Origin: Turbatrix aceti
Taxonomy: Eukaryota > Nematoda > Chromadorea > Rhabditida > Panagrolaimidae
Direction: 5' to 3'
Assembly: GCA_963969345.1 (NCBI GenBank)
Contig: OZ017769.1
Location: 4,464,816-4,528,815, forward strand
Length of the DNA stretch: 64,000 nt
Shown: in pieces, positions 43,518-56,073 of the stretch
Layout: the number at the start of each line of letters is the position of its first letter
Position numbering within the stretch: position 1 is the stretch's first letter
Notes under the pieces: generated by a model
What the model saw: the letters and a program-made list of their open reading frames with translations, nothing else
Database searches by the model: none
Told to the model about the DNA's origin: nothing
Position numbers and translations under genes: made by a program

Positions 43518-46334
43518 GGAAATGCACTTTTTATTGAAATTATTACTCGTAGGGCATGGATAATTTATGTAGGCAAGAATTGATCCTGTTGAAGGTCTGG
43601 CAAGGTTGTAGACACGGGAACACCGGTAAACGCAGGTCGGAGTGATATACAGTAACGGGGCTCGAACCGAATCGGGGCTTCAGTGCCTCGGCAACGATGC
43701 GGCCATGAAATGGGAGCTAGGACCTGAAAAAAAATTTTTTAAGGTAAAAAAAATCGAAAATCAAAGATACACCCGTGTTTCAACTTTCACGAAAAAGACA
43801 AAAAATACGATTATTGAGAGCAACGAACGCGTTTACTGAAACGGAAACACATTCAAACCAGTGTCGACGCCTTCTTCCTTCCAAAATTTTCGTGGTTGTG
43901 TCGGGGTATATTGTGACAGACTACCTGGCACAAAGCAAGCAAGAAAAAAAAAAAGAAACGCAGAATCACCCAGCAAGAGCATTGCATGCGCAGGACAGGT
44001 GTTTCACAGGTCAAAACAACTTTTTTTGCCTGTCACAGAGGTTTTTGTTCGTGTTGCTATCTAACCGGGAATATTTAATGAAAAAGCAAGTCTCCAGGCC
44101 AGGGCAGGCGACGACGACCCTGGACGACCGAACGAACATGAGTATATGAGCAGCTGTCAATCACCCTCCCCTCCCGGCAACCAACGGGATATTATACGTG
44201 TAGCCTCGAGATGATAACGAGATCCGAACTTGCCTTGGCCTTTCTTTGTCGGTTTTTTTTGAGCTCTCATAAAAAATTCAATAAGCAGACGCCCCGTCCA
44301 AAGGGTTCAGTGGAGGAAAGACGCCTTACCCGTCAGCATCCGATCGATCGATCGGCGGTTGGTCGGTTGCGAGTTAGGTCAGCCGGGTGGGTGCGAGTGC
44401 TTATCAATCACACACCTGCACCGCAGCCCGCCAGGTGAACAACGTTTTCGGCTGCAAAAAAAGCTGGAAACTTGTTTTCTTGCGGTTCGAAGACGTCCCG
44501 TGGTGGTTGGTGCTAACCTGGGCCCTGGGCGGAAGTCGGAAGTCGTCAAAAGCGACACAGAAGCGCCAAAGGTTGCCATAGAGCACGAATGGCATTTTTT
44601 TCAGAATTTTTGAACGTTTTTATAATAAAAAAACTAGTTTTTTCTGTTGGATTTTTAATAAAGCGTGTGTGGCATGTGTGAACGAACATCGATTGCCGCG
44701 GGAGGCACGACACATCTGGGCCTCATTTGATGAGTTTAGCTCAAATTTAAATTTCTAAATGCGTTGGTTGGATCTTGTCAGGCAGGGCGCGTAAAAAATG
44801 CCGGAGAAGAAGACAAACGAATTCAGACTAATTAGAATGAATGTGAGCGGTGCGCGTAGCTGCTCAATTCCAAAAAAGTCGCGTGCGCACTGCATAACAG
44901 ATGCCCGATGGCACAACGGAGGGGAGGAGGGGAAAAATTAACAAATTAGAGCACAACAAGGTGTCTTGATGCCCTCTGCTGGGAGGACACACCTGGCAGC
45001 CGCGGCCGCGGTGGGTTGAACGAACGCGGTGTCATCCTAGTAAATAGATCAGGTGGTTGGTCACAAAAACAATATCACAAGCGTTCCCAGGTAGCGAGCA
45101 GAAAAAAAACAACAGCACGAGATCCTCTGAAAAAAATATAAAAAAATATTTTGGCCTGGTCACGGACCAAAATGCTCGTCAGCGCCCGGCCTCCCCTAAC
45201 GATAAAAAAAAATACATAAAAGAACATCCAGAACGGGTAGCTCTGGCCACCCTGCCTGCGTCTCCCGCTCCTCGTTGTCCAGATTGACACGGGACACGGA
45301 AGAACATAATTCTGAATTTTAAACCGCCTCAGGCCTCCCGCACTCCGCTAATGCATAAAACCTGTTTCCAAACAATTTTTGGTTTCTTCAGGAAATTTGT
45401 ACAGTCCCAAAGCGACCAATTATGGAGGCAAAAAAAAGACTGGACGAAAAAGACTGCGAAGAAACAAAAAAAACAGAAGAAGGCACTTTGCTGGCTGCCA
45501 CCAACGAAGAAGAAGCAGCGCGAGCGCAACGAGGGCGACAAAAAAACATTGCGCCAAGCAAAGTGACAGGAGCGGATGGGATGCCGATAAATTGTAAGCG
45601 GAACATAACAGGCGCTAACTAAATAGTCAGGGAAGAGAAGCTGAACGCCTTGCCATCCCGCGTGCCCTCTGGCCACGGCCACCACCGGGATGAAACGATG
45701 GGTGACGAGTGACGAAGACTGCTGCTGGGAGGGGAAAAAAGGGAGGGTGGTGGCGGCGACGGGCACAACAGGGTTAAAAAACTCTAAAACTCCTTTTCCA
45801 TCCTTTTTCGGGGGCAATTGACAGCCTGCAGGCTAAAAATTTTCGACGGACGTTCCCGTGGCGGAAGGAAGCCGCGCTGCTTCGCGGACAACGTCGCCAG
45901 GAGTCAAAACTTGCAACACAACAATGGCACGCCCGCAGGCATTGTCTTCAAAAATCGCGCGGACAATTGAAATTTGAAAATTGAAAAGTTGTCAGTCTTT
46001 TTGTTGGTTGCACTGCACGTTTACGGACGCAGACGGCGTGGTTGGTCCAGAGTTTTGGAAGGTGTGCCGAGAGCACAAAAACTGAAAAATACGCATGGAA
46101 GGCGAACGCTGGAGAAGAGGGAGGGGAAAATGTTATAAATTTGCACTTCAAATCGAGGACAAGGGACGAGAGAGAGAGAGAGAGAACTTGGCCGGCACTG
46201 ACCCCTGAAGAATAAAGAGACTCGTGCTCGAGCAGCGAGTAAGTGCGAATCCGAGTGGTTTGTGTTCCTATTCAGGCGGGCAAACAAAAAAAAAAACGGA
46301 TTCGAAGGTCGGGACGGCCATTGGCATGCACCTC

Positions 46335-46795
46335 ATTTTTTTGAACATTTGCGTTCGTTCGTGTTCGTTTACGAAAAATTTAATTTCCTGTGTTTGTGCA
46401 AATTTTTGTTCACGAACAAGTTTTTTTCGCGTTCGTTCGTACAATGCTAAATTTTTCAAAAAAAAAAACTAAATTTTTTTTTTGTAAAATTGCGGAAACA
46501 ATTCCAAAATCATTATTACATATTTGACAAAAAAATTACAAAACTTTTGTCAACTTTAGCAATGAAAATGTATAGAAAAACTGTTCTCCTGAACCAAAAA
46601 AAACGGATTACCAAAATTTACGTTTTTCTTTCCAAAAAGAACAATTTCTGCACAAATCAAAAATATTATATGTTCGTTGTTCGTTCGCAAATACAGTCAC
46701 AAAATTTTCGCCTTTGTGTGATTTTTCGAACAAAATTGTCAAATAAAATTCGTATTTGTACGAGAACAAAAAAAACGTCTGTTTGTTCATTCCTA
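46335..46795. repeat. GTTCG-palindrome dispersed repeat, copy 8 (intergenic)
   Basis: GCGTTCGTTCGTGTTCGTTT at the left, AAAACTGTT in the middle, and GAGAACAAAAAAAACGTCTG followed by TTTG at the right, in the reverse orientation. The only clear copy outside introns of the giant genes. Confidence 0.7.
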
Positions 46796-46957
46796 ACATA
46801 AGTAAGATCCCCAAAAATCATAAACATAAATAAATATTTAACTCTCATTCCCCCTCCCCCAAAGAGAGCAGATATGGTAGCCTAAGACTAAAGATAAATC
46901 ACGCCACAAACATCTGCGAGTGTTGCATTTGTCAGCCCTGTCCGAACCGGGCAACAC

Positions 46958-46979
46958 AACAGCAGCAGCAGCAGCAGCA
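46958..46979. repeat. CAG trinucleotide run
   Basis: About six CAG units with one CAA before them, in intergenic sequence; no supporting exon. Confidence 0.8.
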
Positions 46980-49900
46980 CGGATCGATTGGGATGGATCG
47001 CAGAGGGGGTCGGTGGAGTCTGTCACAGGTGCCATTGCCGGAAAACCAAAACCAGTTCAGTTCGGTTTCGAGGGGGGATCATCGCGCAGCAGAACTCAAC
47101 AGAACAGAACAGATGTATCGATCTCTCTCCCGTGCGGGGGACGATGACAGCGTACAGCCTGTCATCAATGGCATAATATAAGAAGAACACAGAGGGAAAA
47201 ACGAACGGGGTGGCCAGAGAAGCCTAATTACAATTACAATTACGGAGAAGGTCGCAATCTTCCTTCTCCGAAGCGAGCCCGGTCCTGGCTAAATGCCGCG
47301 CGTTGCAAAACGACTCCCGACCCGTCTTCTCCAATTTAGGTCTTCTTCGGATGCTCCATCGACCAAATTGCTGCCCCTGTCCAAATCGAAGCGAATGCGG
47401 GGAAAAGTTTAATTTTAGCTAATTGACCAAAAAAACTTAATTAGACGGCTTCAGATTTTTTAAAAATCACCAAAAAAAATGGTAAAACAGGTTCAAAATT
47501 GAAATTTACAAAAAAACAACACGGTTTGGTTTTTTTTTGAAACAACTTTCACTCGTTCGCCGGACCCAAAACAAACACAAAATTGCATGTGACAGTCTTC
47601 GCGCATCATCAAGATAACCGCGCGGCACACTTGAGAGTGCCCCGAAACAAGCCAGGTCAATTGGGGGGAGTCTTTTAATCGCCCCCGCTTTCAGACAAGG
47701 TCAATCCGATCCGGAAAGAACCCGGTCAAGTGAAAACGAACGAGAAAACCAACCAGGATTGCCAAATTAGTCCTCCCCCCCCCCCAAAAATGCCGGATTG
47801 AGTGGATCGACGCAAACATGTGAGACACACGAAACAATCGACAGGAAACAAACAAAAGTCTCATGAACAAACTTCTTGGGCCGCAGGTGTCCCTGCGTCG
47901 CAGCAACTTATTGTGACGCAGCATCGATCTTCTCTCCAAAAAAAGAAAGATCGATCGCGCAGGAGTCGACTCGACTCGACTCGTGCGCGGCCCTTGCATG
48001 GCCTGCCCTGTCCTGTCCTGTCCTGCCCCCCTCCTGCTCATGCGCGGTGGTGGCGGTGGTGAATCAAAGCGGGCCGCGTGAGTTCACAGGTTCACAGTTA
48101 CGCAGTTACGTTCTTTGTCACCGAAACACAGGTAAAGGAATATTTATGTTTACGCTCGTTCACTCACAATCAGGATTGAAAAGGAAATCGAAACGAGGAC
48201 GCCAAAAACAAGGTTCAAAAAATTCAAGTTGGAAAAAAAACTTGGGACTTGTGCATGTCGAAGTCAAGTGGAGGTGCATGTGATCGTTGTTTCCATGACA
48301 CATTCATTCATGTCAGGTGCTACTGTCAGGGGAGGAGAAAAACAATGCGGGTGTCCCTGTCCCGTGTTTTGACTCCTCAATATGATGGGAGACTGACTCA
48401 GAAAGCGGCAGTTTTTTTTTTCATTTGTTCTTGGATGCATTGGACTCAGTTTTGGGGGTTTTATTCAACCCAACCTTTTACCTGAACGCTGGCATGAGAA
48501 ACTGAAAGCAAAATGCATTTTTATACGTCTGTGAAGCTTTTTTTTGTTAAAAAATCTGCCGAAAAAATTCGTACCTGTCGTCGCTGTCAAAAATTTTACA
48601 TCGACACTAAAAATTTTCGTTTAAAATATTTTTAAACTCCCCTAAATTTTACTAACAACTGCGGTCCACTTTTTTTTCAATTTTTTTTTTCAATTTATTA
48701 TTGTCTGGTTGGTTTCTCCGGAAGACATTCAAATTCATTATTGCAGTCAAAAATTTTACTTTGACAAAATAAAACCCATCAATTTTTTAGGTCTCTAAAA
48801 ACTTTATTAACAACCTGCAATTCACTTTTTAATGCCAAAATCTGTGTCATTACGGTGTCTCTTAAAACAAAAAAACAAAAACAAGCAACGTAAACCCAGG
48901 AGTGAATACTCCGGCCAGCATAGTGCAATCAAGTCCATCTGCTTCACTTATGCGTGTCTCTCTCGGCTGCCAGCGCCTCGGCCGGGGAAGATGCATTAGC
49001 CTAGGAGCACCAACTTTTGCCCGTAATTGCCAGAACTCGGTCGTGAGTGATGCGCAAATGCACAGGAAAAGAGAATCCCGTCGGTTGAACTCCCCGGATA
49101 ATTACCCACTTGTTCGCCTTTGCCTGGGTAAAACAGCTACACGCAACTCAACTTTGTCGGTCAACTTGTGCCCCTGAGCATTCATTCAAAACTCACCGGC
49201 TTGAGCTAACCCTGATGTTTTTTACTGAATAGTGGTCGTCGATCGATCTCGATCACCGGACGCCATCTGGCTTTGATTTCGTATTGGCAACACTTGGAAG
49301 CTGACAAATGGACGCCACAGGACGCCCTGTCCAGACGCCCCCAAAGCGACAGGAAGTGGCTCACACACAAATTTCTCGGTCGGTGAATGGCCGCAATTAG
49401 CTTGCTTTGATTTCTGCGTCGTCTCTCCGACGTCCAAAACGAGAGGGTAATCGTTATCCGGTTTTTGTCTGACCGACCAGTGTGACTTGTTTGTTAGTTA
49501 ATCAATTTGTGGCCAGCCCGGTTGGCACCACCTTCGGCGACGTCTCCGTCGGCAACGGCACTCCGCGTGTCCCCCTCAATCTCGTCCGGTGGCAGTACAC
49601 TTGAACGCGTGCCACACTGTCTTGCTCGCTTCGCTGCCTCGAGGACCCGAGGCCTTGGTGGCTCGGTGGTGCTCTTCTGTGAGCTTCGGGCTGATACTGG
49701 CCTGGCTCTATGAACTCCGGGTGCCACGTTGATTTGCATTTTTATAGCTTTTTGATGAAAATTTCTGTTTTTTGCGTTTGGATTTCCGAATAGTCCAAAT
49801 TTTTGCCGTTCTTTGTCGGTCTCGAAGAAGATTGAAAAAATCTAGCTGCAACCATTTTTGGCAAGATTGCCACGTTTCATTTCAATTCAACCTAAAAATG

Positions 49901-50378
49901 TTAAATTTGGAAAATCGTTTTACGAAATGAATTTTTTACGCATGTAAATATAATTTAATTGGAAAAATTAAGCCACGTGCGTGTGCCCATAATTATGTTT
50001 ATGTATTTACAACCGGGACATCCGACCGTTGATAATTTGCATTTGCGTGCCGAGATTGTATCGATTGTCCGGCAGAATGAATCAGAGGCACCCCAAAGGG
50101 CAGCTTGGCAGCTTCGTTCCCTCTTTTGCCACCTGATTGGGCTTCAAATTATGCTTCCTTGCCACTGAGGCCACCAGACATCATGACAATTGCACTCTTG
50201 CGTAAGGGATAGCTCCGGCAACTAAACTTTGTCGGCTGCAACGTGCCAGTCTTTTTTTTACTAAATATTTAGCCAATGACAAAATGATAAACCCCGGCTT
50301 CGCTTTTTTTTCTTTTTGGGGCCTAAAAATTCTAAAGTGCAAAAGATGCGACTCTGGCAATTCCCAAACTTTCTCCTG

Positions 50379-50415
50379 ATTTTTATTTTCATTTTCATTT
50401 TCATTTTCATTTTCC
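50379..50415. repeat. TTTTCA hexanucleotide microsatellite
   Basis: Five near-perfect ATTTTC units in a row, noncoding. Confidence 0.85.
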
Positions 50416-50980
50416 GGTGTTAGAAAAAAATTAGAAAACATCAGATGTGCCGAATGATTTATACACAATCTCCGCAGCCTCTGTTGCCTCCGTCGCCGAC
50501 TGCAGTGGCTTATGTACATCGAGTCAGTCAGTTCTTCAGGACTATGTCAGTTTAGAGAAGTTGACCCAAAAATAAACAATAGCCCGTCGTCAGGCAGTGT
50601 TTATACGGGCGCTTCCGGGCCGCAAAGAGATTCCTAGGCATCCTGTTGCCAGCCACTTGGCGCCATTTCTTTCTCGTTGACGCTTTTAAGTGAAAGAGAT
50701 TCTTTTTTTCTCCCCTTTTCCTTTTCCCGCGGGAGCCGCAATGAAATACTCACTCGTTCTGTCCTCCCTCGGGTCGTCCAAATGGATTTTGGCTCAGGCA
50801 ATGGAGGCTTCGGTGCTGGTGCCCGGAGCTAACGTCGTTATCACCTTGCCCCCATCTTGACCGCTTCTGGCACTGGGCCCAGGCCCTCTTCAACCCAATT
50901 GTTCTAGGCATGCTCATCACCCACCGCCGGCTCAACTTCTGTCCTCGTTGCTGGTGAAAAGACGTTTTTTTGTATCTTTC

Positions 50981-50983
50981 CAG
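50981..50983 (+). promoter_or_regulatory. 3' splice acceptor 8 nt before the Ly6-like start codon
   Basis: TTTTTTTGTATCTTTCCAG precedes ACCGCAGA and the ATG at 50992. Either a 5' UTR intron end or a spliced-leader site. Confidence 0.5.
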
Positions 50984-50991
50984 ACCGCAGA

Positions 50992-51844
50992 ATGCCTTCA
51001 TCAATCGCGTCGTCGTCGGCCGCGTCTGTCTTCGCGATCGTCGTTCTCTACGGGTTTTTCGGGTTTACCACCTGTTACAGGTCTCCTATCAAGTGGGTTT
51101 TTTTTGGACATTTTTGATGTTATTTAAAAAATTTTTCTGCAGAAAACGATTTTTTTATGTAAAATACAATTTTTTGGATCAAAAAATCAAATTTTGATCA
51201 AAAAATCAAATTTTGGATCAAAAAACCTAATTTTCAAATTTAAAATTTTTTTACCGATTTCGAAATTTCAGCTGCTACCACTGCGCGTCGTCAGAATACA
51301 GACCCCTCTTCCAGAGAATACATCACCTGAGCGTCGCGTACCGAAGTCAGATGTCCTTCGGAAACTTCTGTGATCACCACTACACCGTTCACCAGACCGC
51401 GGCAGTTGTTAGCTGCGAGTTTTCCTGTGTGACGATTTTCGAGTCTCAGTACATCGGAGGTAACCCGTTTAACCCTCTCGCTCGCCTGTTCACCTGTTCA
51501 CCTGCCCAATTCCCTTTTCAGGCCTGATAAACCAGGCAAAGCCCTACGTATTCATCCGAGGCTGCGCGACGGACATTTTCGCGCTCACGGGCCAGAGACC
51601 TGCCGAGATCGATTTCCTACACCGCGGTGAAATCTGCCTTTCCGTGCCTCAATCCCAGATCTGGCCAGACGCGTTATCCAACGAGCCGGTGCAGGTGTGC
51701 TCGTGCACGAGGTCGGGATGCAACCTGCACGACGCTGTGTCCCTTGGCTCTGCCTCCAGGCGACCCCGCGTCGACCTTCTCCTCCTCTCCGGTTTCTCCG
51801 GTTTTTTGTTGCGTTTGCTCACTTTTTTGAGCGGTTTACGATAA
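50992..51844 (+). CDS. Ly6/uPAR-like, probably GPI-anchored secreted protein (203 aa)
   Basis: Exons 50992-51092, 51272-51459 and 51522-51844 (TAA), all in phase. A signal peptide (SVFAIVVLYGFFGFTTC) is followed by a CYHC start typical of Ly6 three-finger domains, then further cysteines (FCDHHY, SCEFSCV, RGCATD, EICLS) and the closing VCSCTRSGCN, the CC...CN end of the fold. The C terminus is hydrophobic (LLLLSGFSGFLLRLLTFLSG) after a polar stretch, which fits a GPI signal; the final short GLR is unusual but tolerated. The domain is larger than a minimal Ly6 (about 75 residues), like the expanded nematode families (for example ODR-2/HOT types). Known roles of such proteins are in receptor modulation and cell adhesion at neurons or epithelia; the specific role here cannot be read. 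Convergent with TENT5. Confidence 0.8.
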
Positions 51845-53467
51845 GATAAATTTTTCGTCCTATTTAGTCCAGGTTTTCTTTTCTGAGAAGTCAGAAAACT
51901 TTTGGCACGGGGACAGGACGCGTTTGTAAATAGGAAAAACAAGCTTTTCTTGCAGCAAAAAATGGAAAGGGCTCCGGAAGTGGTTTCCACGCTCCGTTTG
52001 GCAAAAGTTACTGTAACGGGTTTCTAATTTTGAACAACCTAGTACTTAGAATGACTCTGGGATAAAATTTACGTTCCCCGGTTTTATAAAATACGGTTTC
52101 CATTAAATCCACAGGCCAGGTGAAAACAGGTGAGTGGCATTGAAACTCACGTGAGTTCTGTCAGCAATTTTGCACCGTAATGCCATTCATAATTCATCTA
52201 ATCCACTTGATGTTTTCAAAAATCGCGTTTGCCATTTTTTAACACAATGGCAAAAAAAAGTGAAAAACAAAACAACTTTCTAAATATAAATATTTATTTA
52301 CCTGTCTGTACGAGTTCTTTAACGGCGTCGTCATTTGTTACGGTAAACCGTAAAAACAACGGAAAATAACAACTTTTTTTTGACGACTTTCATGAATTTT
52401 TGATTTTCGACCCATTCAAGTTTTTGTTTGTTTGTTTTTTTTTTCAAAAACCCTAGAATGGCACATTTGCCTTCAGAATGCCTTTCTCTGCAATAAAAAA
52501 CAAATTTGTTCCCTCTTTCGTCTTCGCAGATGTTTTTTTTAAACAGATGTTTATTTTGTTTCTAATATTTTGCACACGATTTGCATACAAGGACTTCGTG
52601 ATGAGAGTAAGACGCGATCATATACCATGACGACGAGAGAGAGATAAAAAAAAAAACAGAACAATTAGCAGCAGTAGAGAGAGAGGATCGCACCGACCCC
52701 GACCCCTACCCCGGAGTTCGGAGTTGCGGGGTCGGGGTGGCCTACGACTTGCTTGTTGAATACAATATGTGAGTACAGTGAGTGGTAGACATGGTAAATA
52801 TTCTGTTTGAGTAACACCGTTTTTCGTAATTTTTTTTTAGAATTTGCCAGGGTATGTATCAACTCATATTATCAAAAATGCTACAAAGTGGGAGTGGATG
52901 AAAGTTTTTGTACAGAGAAGGATAGGGGAAGGGTTATATGCGACCTCTACCAACAACAACGATCAAACAATGAACGAACGAACGAACAAATAAACGGGCA
53001 AGGCAAAGAAAACGAGGGCAAAGATGACCCGCGACTATTTTTTGATTTTTTTTGTGATAAACCGGAAGGAACCAAGGGCACGACAGAAGTGGGAAGAAAA
53101 TCATAACACTTGGGTGATTGGGGAAAAAACGAAAACGACCGAATGAGCCGAAGTATTTATAATAAAAAAAAAAAAAAAGAATCGTGAACAACCACGTACT
53201 GAGTTCGTCGGGGGTCGTCTCTCTGCGCCCAGGTGAGCCTCCTACGCGCAAAAAAATCAATCATCTACAGAAACTAAAAACGGACATTTTGCCCGCAGAT
53301 AAAAATAAAAATAAACAGAGGAGGTCGGGGCAAAAAAAAAGAGGCACAGAGGGTCCAAAAGGCGGCGTGATTGAATTGTTGTTCAGTGAGAGTGTGAGCG
53401 TACTACGTGACTCGATCGACGCAGTCGTGTCCATTTTTTTTCATGATCCAGAGAGAAGAATCAATAA
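51845..53467. other. Convergent intergenic region, Ly6-like and TENT5 3' UTRs
   Basis: No gene seen. AATAAA on the + strand at 52492-52497 could end the Ly6-like transcript; TTTATT at 52293-52298 and 52550-52555 could end TENT5. If both are used the 3' UTRs would overlap. Frames at 52800-53500 are low complexity. Confidence 0.4.
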
Positions 53468-56073
53468 TCATACGACGGGGATCCAGAAATTGCTGTTGGG
53501 CGGTAGGTAGAGGAGGGTAGAGCGACCCGACGAAGGCGACGACGACACCAGCGACGACGAGGACGGCTCACTCGATGCCGTGGACGGCGGAGCGGGGGAC
53601 GACATGCCCGACATCGAGGATTCCGTCGTACACGCTACGGACAGCGGAGAAGCCGAAGCAGCGTGCATGAATCCGATCTCGTATTCGATCTGGTGCCGGA
53701 GTCGGTCGATCATCGAGAGCGTCTGTCGTCTCTCGTGGCCCATCAGGCAGATTGTGGACTCCTTGATGATGTTGTGCAGCACCTGGAGGTAGTCCAGCTT
53801 CATCTGCAAAAAAAATCGGTCGTTAAAAATTGAAAAAAAAAATTGTTTGAAGATGTTTTTGAAAGATGTTTTTTTTGGGGTGCGTTCACACTTGTGACGG
53901 CTGATATGAGTCATCTCCTCTCCCTGGAATCTACAGTAACCGAGAGGGGGGTTCGAACATTGTAAGCGACCAATCCTTTCTTTTTTTGCGTCGCTTGCGC
54001 CAGCGGACCGCAAAGTGGTTCAATAAAAGTTGCAGGCAGGAGCGGCAACTTTTTTTGCCTAGTCGATGGCCGCTTGAGGTAAACAATTTGGATAAAAGCT
54101 TTCGATTTGTATCGCATCTGTTTTTTTTGCTGCGGGCCCCAAAAAGTTGTTCTTTTGCCTTTTTCGTGTTTTCAAACTTCGAAAATAAAATTCAAGTCAA
54201 AACCCAGAAAAAAGACTGGCTGACGAATTCGTTTTCAAAAAAGAGAATCATGTGTTTCTGGCTTCCTTCGTTAGGGCTACCAAGCCAAGCCGGACGGATA
54301 ACGGTTCGGATGCCCTTCTCGACTCGACTCAACTCGACCAAGCTTGGAAAACTGCGTGTGGTACTAATTGCATCAAGCAGCACTCCTCCTCGCCGCCGCC
54401 AGCGGGCATCTAACTCGAGAAAAAGATGCTCTGCTCTCCAACCAGTCCAGCCCATAAATATACCCTTCTCGGCTCCTTCCGTCCAGCACCCGGTGGTGAC
54501 GTCAGGCAACGTCAACGTCGTCAGCCCGCAAAAGTGCCGGTTGTCGGTGCGCTCTCGACTCTGCCGCACTGCCTCCTCGTCCGTCGCAGCCGTCGCAGCC
54601 GCTGCCGTCCACTTTGGGGCAAGCTCACGCAAAACAACCCGCTTGCGCCTACGCTCGAGGCTCGCGCCGCGTGATAGCGTGCCGTATACGTCATGTAGCA
54701 GGCTGGCAGGCACGCAACAAGCCACAGCCACAAAATGCCAGGCTGGTTCTAAAACTTTCTCCTGTCGTGCCCTTTTGCGGGGCCCCCTGCATGCATGCGC
54801 TGACTGACCTTGGGGTAGATTTTTTTGCCGCTACTACTGCGTGCCGTAAACATCACACGACACTTTTTTCTTTGCCTGCCGAGAAAACAATTAAAAATAT
54901 TTTTTTTCGTTTGAAAAAAAAGATGGAAGCAATTTTTGCAGATTTGTGATTTGTGGCGAAGGTTGTTAAAATTTCCCCACTCGCATTTTTTTTCGCAACA
55001 AACACAAACAACAGGCAGTTTTCCGACCGCTAATTAGCACGCAGATATACATTGCAAAAAATTGTTGTCTCAAATAACAGCGAAAAAACATGCCCCCAGG
55101 GAAAAATGACTTTTGCCCTTCTCAAAACCCCAAATTTAGCATCTTTTTTTTTCCTTTTTACAACAAAAAAACATACCTGATCGTGTCCGGTGGAGTGGTT
55201 ATCCAGGTAAGCCCTGACTTTCATGTCCTGCGTCTGAATATCCGGAAAATCAATGAAGAAACGCGAACACATGTATTTCTCCATGTTGCGACAGTTGTTG
55301 GTCGCCTGGTATCCACGAGCCAGGAGGTGGCAATACTTGAGCAGTCCACCACCGCGGATTTCCTCCGGATTGCGTGTATCGATAAGCTGGTGTCTCAGAT
55401 GACTAAGAGCCACCTTGATATCGCCGAAGACGCTCTCGGCAACGACGACGGGTCGGGTATAACTATCTGGGGTGAGCAGGTTGTCAAGACGAATCTGGAA
55501 GGAATCCACGCTGAATTCAAACTGGCGTCGCATGCGATCGACGAATTTAAGCTCAATAAAACGTCCAAAATCGTTGTGAAGACTGAAGAGGGACCATCGG
55601 TCGTCGTCGGTGCAGACCTTGACCATCTTGGCGATGTACGCTTCCTTCAGGGTCTCGGAGGTCATGGATACGCCTGCGGGCATGACTTCGGCGAGGAGGG
55701 ACGAGATGACTGTAAAAACAGCGGTCCGCACGCGATCGAAAGAATCCTCGTCGGGCAGGGAGACCGGGAAGATAAGATCGACATCGGAGTATTCCCAGTT
55801 CTCGGCAGCGAGAACGTGAGAAGCGGCGCCGCCGTTCAGCTTGACGCACTGCAGGTGGAGGCGCGCGGCGAGGACGGCGAGGCGGACGCGGTTGATCAGG
55901 TCCTGCAGGTCGACGGTGAGGGTCGGGAAGTTCTCGCGACCGTGGATCTCGACCCGCTGCGTGAGCACGCATCGGAGACGGTCGATCTGGTTTCCGTTGA
56001 GCTCCATCGAGTTGCCACAACAAGTTGACGTTGTCTCGGCGTAGGACGTCGAGCAATCCTCAGGTTTGGTCAT
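53468..56073 (-). CDS. TENT5: TENT5/FAM46 family non-canonical poly(A) polymerase (410 aa)
   Basis: Two coding exons, 56073-55177 (299 codons) and 53803-53468 (111 residues and TGA), joined in phase 0 across a GTATGT...TTTGCAG intron of 1.4 kb. Family blocks: [20 protein letters not shown] with the catalytic DVDLIF (DxD metal ligands, about residues 100-105), [54 protein letters not shown], and in exon 2 [14 protein letters not shown]. Vertebrate TENT5 proteins are about 390-440 residues, so length fits. They add poly(A) to cytoplasmic mRNAs, notably of secreted proteins, and have links to innate immunity; a C. elegans TENT5 acts in this way. The last 60 residues are a Ser-rich tail with no family match. 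ATG chosen because it opens the conserved frame 15 nt after an acceptor at 56088. Confidence 0.93.

Larger units (their letters stand above)
43518..50980. other. Gene-poor intergenic region upstream of LRP1 and the Ly6-like gene
   Basis: No convincing gene on either strand. It holds one GTTCG repeat copy (46335-46795), a GA run (about 46169-46186), a CAG run (46958-46979), CTGTC/GACTC runs near 47960-48030 and a TTTTCA microsatellite (50379-50415). Less AT-biased than the introns, as expected for regulatory sequence of two divergent genes, but no promoter element can be named with confidence. Confidence 0.55.

Noticed and set aside
43640..43710. tRNA-like GGTTCGAGCCCC on the - strand
   Set aside because: The bases on either side do not pair into a T stem, and no anticodon or D arm fits upstream.
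5000..47000. CRISPR-like arrays suggested by the repeated GTTCG motifs
   Set aside because: The motifs are palindromic parts of long dispersed repeats in a eukaryotic genome, not regularly spaced direct repeats with unique spacers.
49500..49610. Coding-like stretch reading FVASPVGTTFGDVSVGNG
   Set aside because: Only about 35 codons, no start or acceptor that fits, and the opposite strand is open as well.
50750..50950. GC-rich stretch before the Ly6-like gene with short frames on both strands (e.g. MDFGSGNGGFGAGARS)
   Set aside because: Frames are short and broken on both strands; more likely promoter or 5' UTR sequence than coding.
53935..53965. GGTTCGAAC resembling a tRNA T loop
   Set aside because: No matching stem or acceptor; it lies in the TENT5 intron among unrelated sequence.
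55090..56028. A 312-residue + strand frame opposite TENT5
   Set aside because: Antisense shadow of the conserved TENT5 exon.
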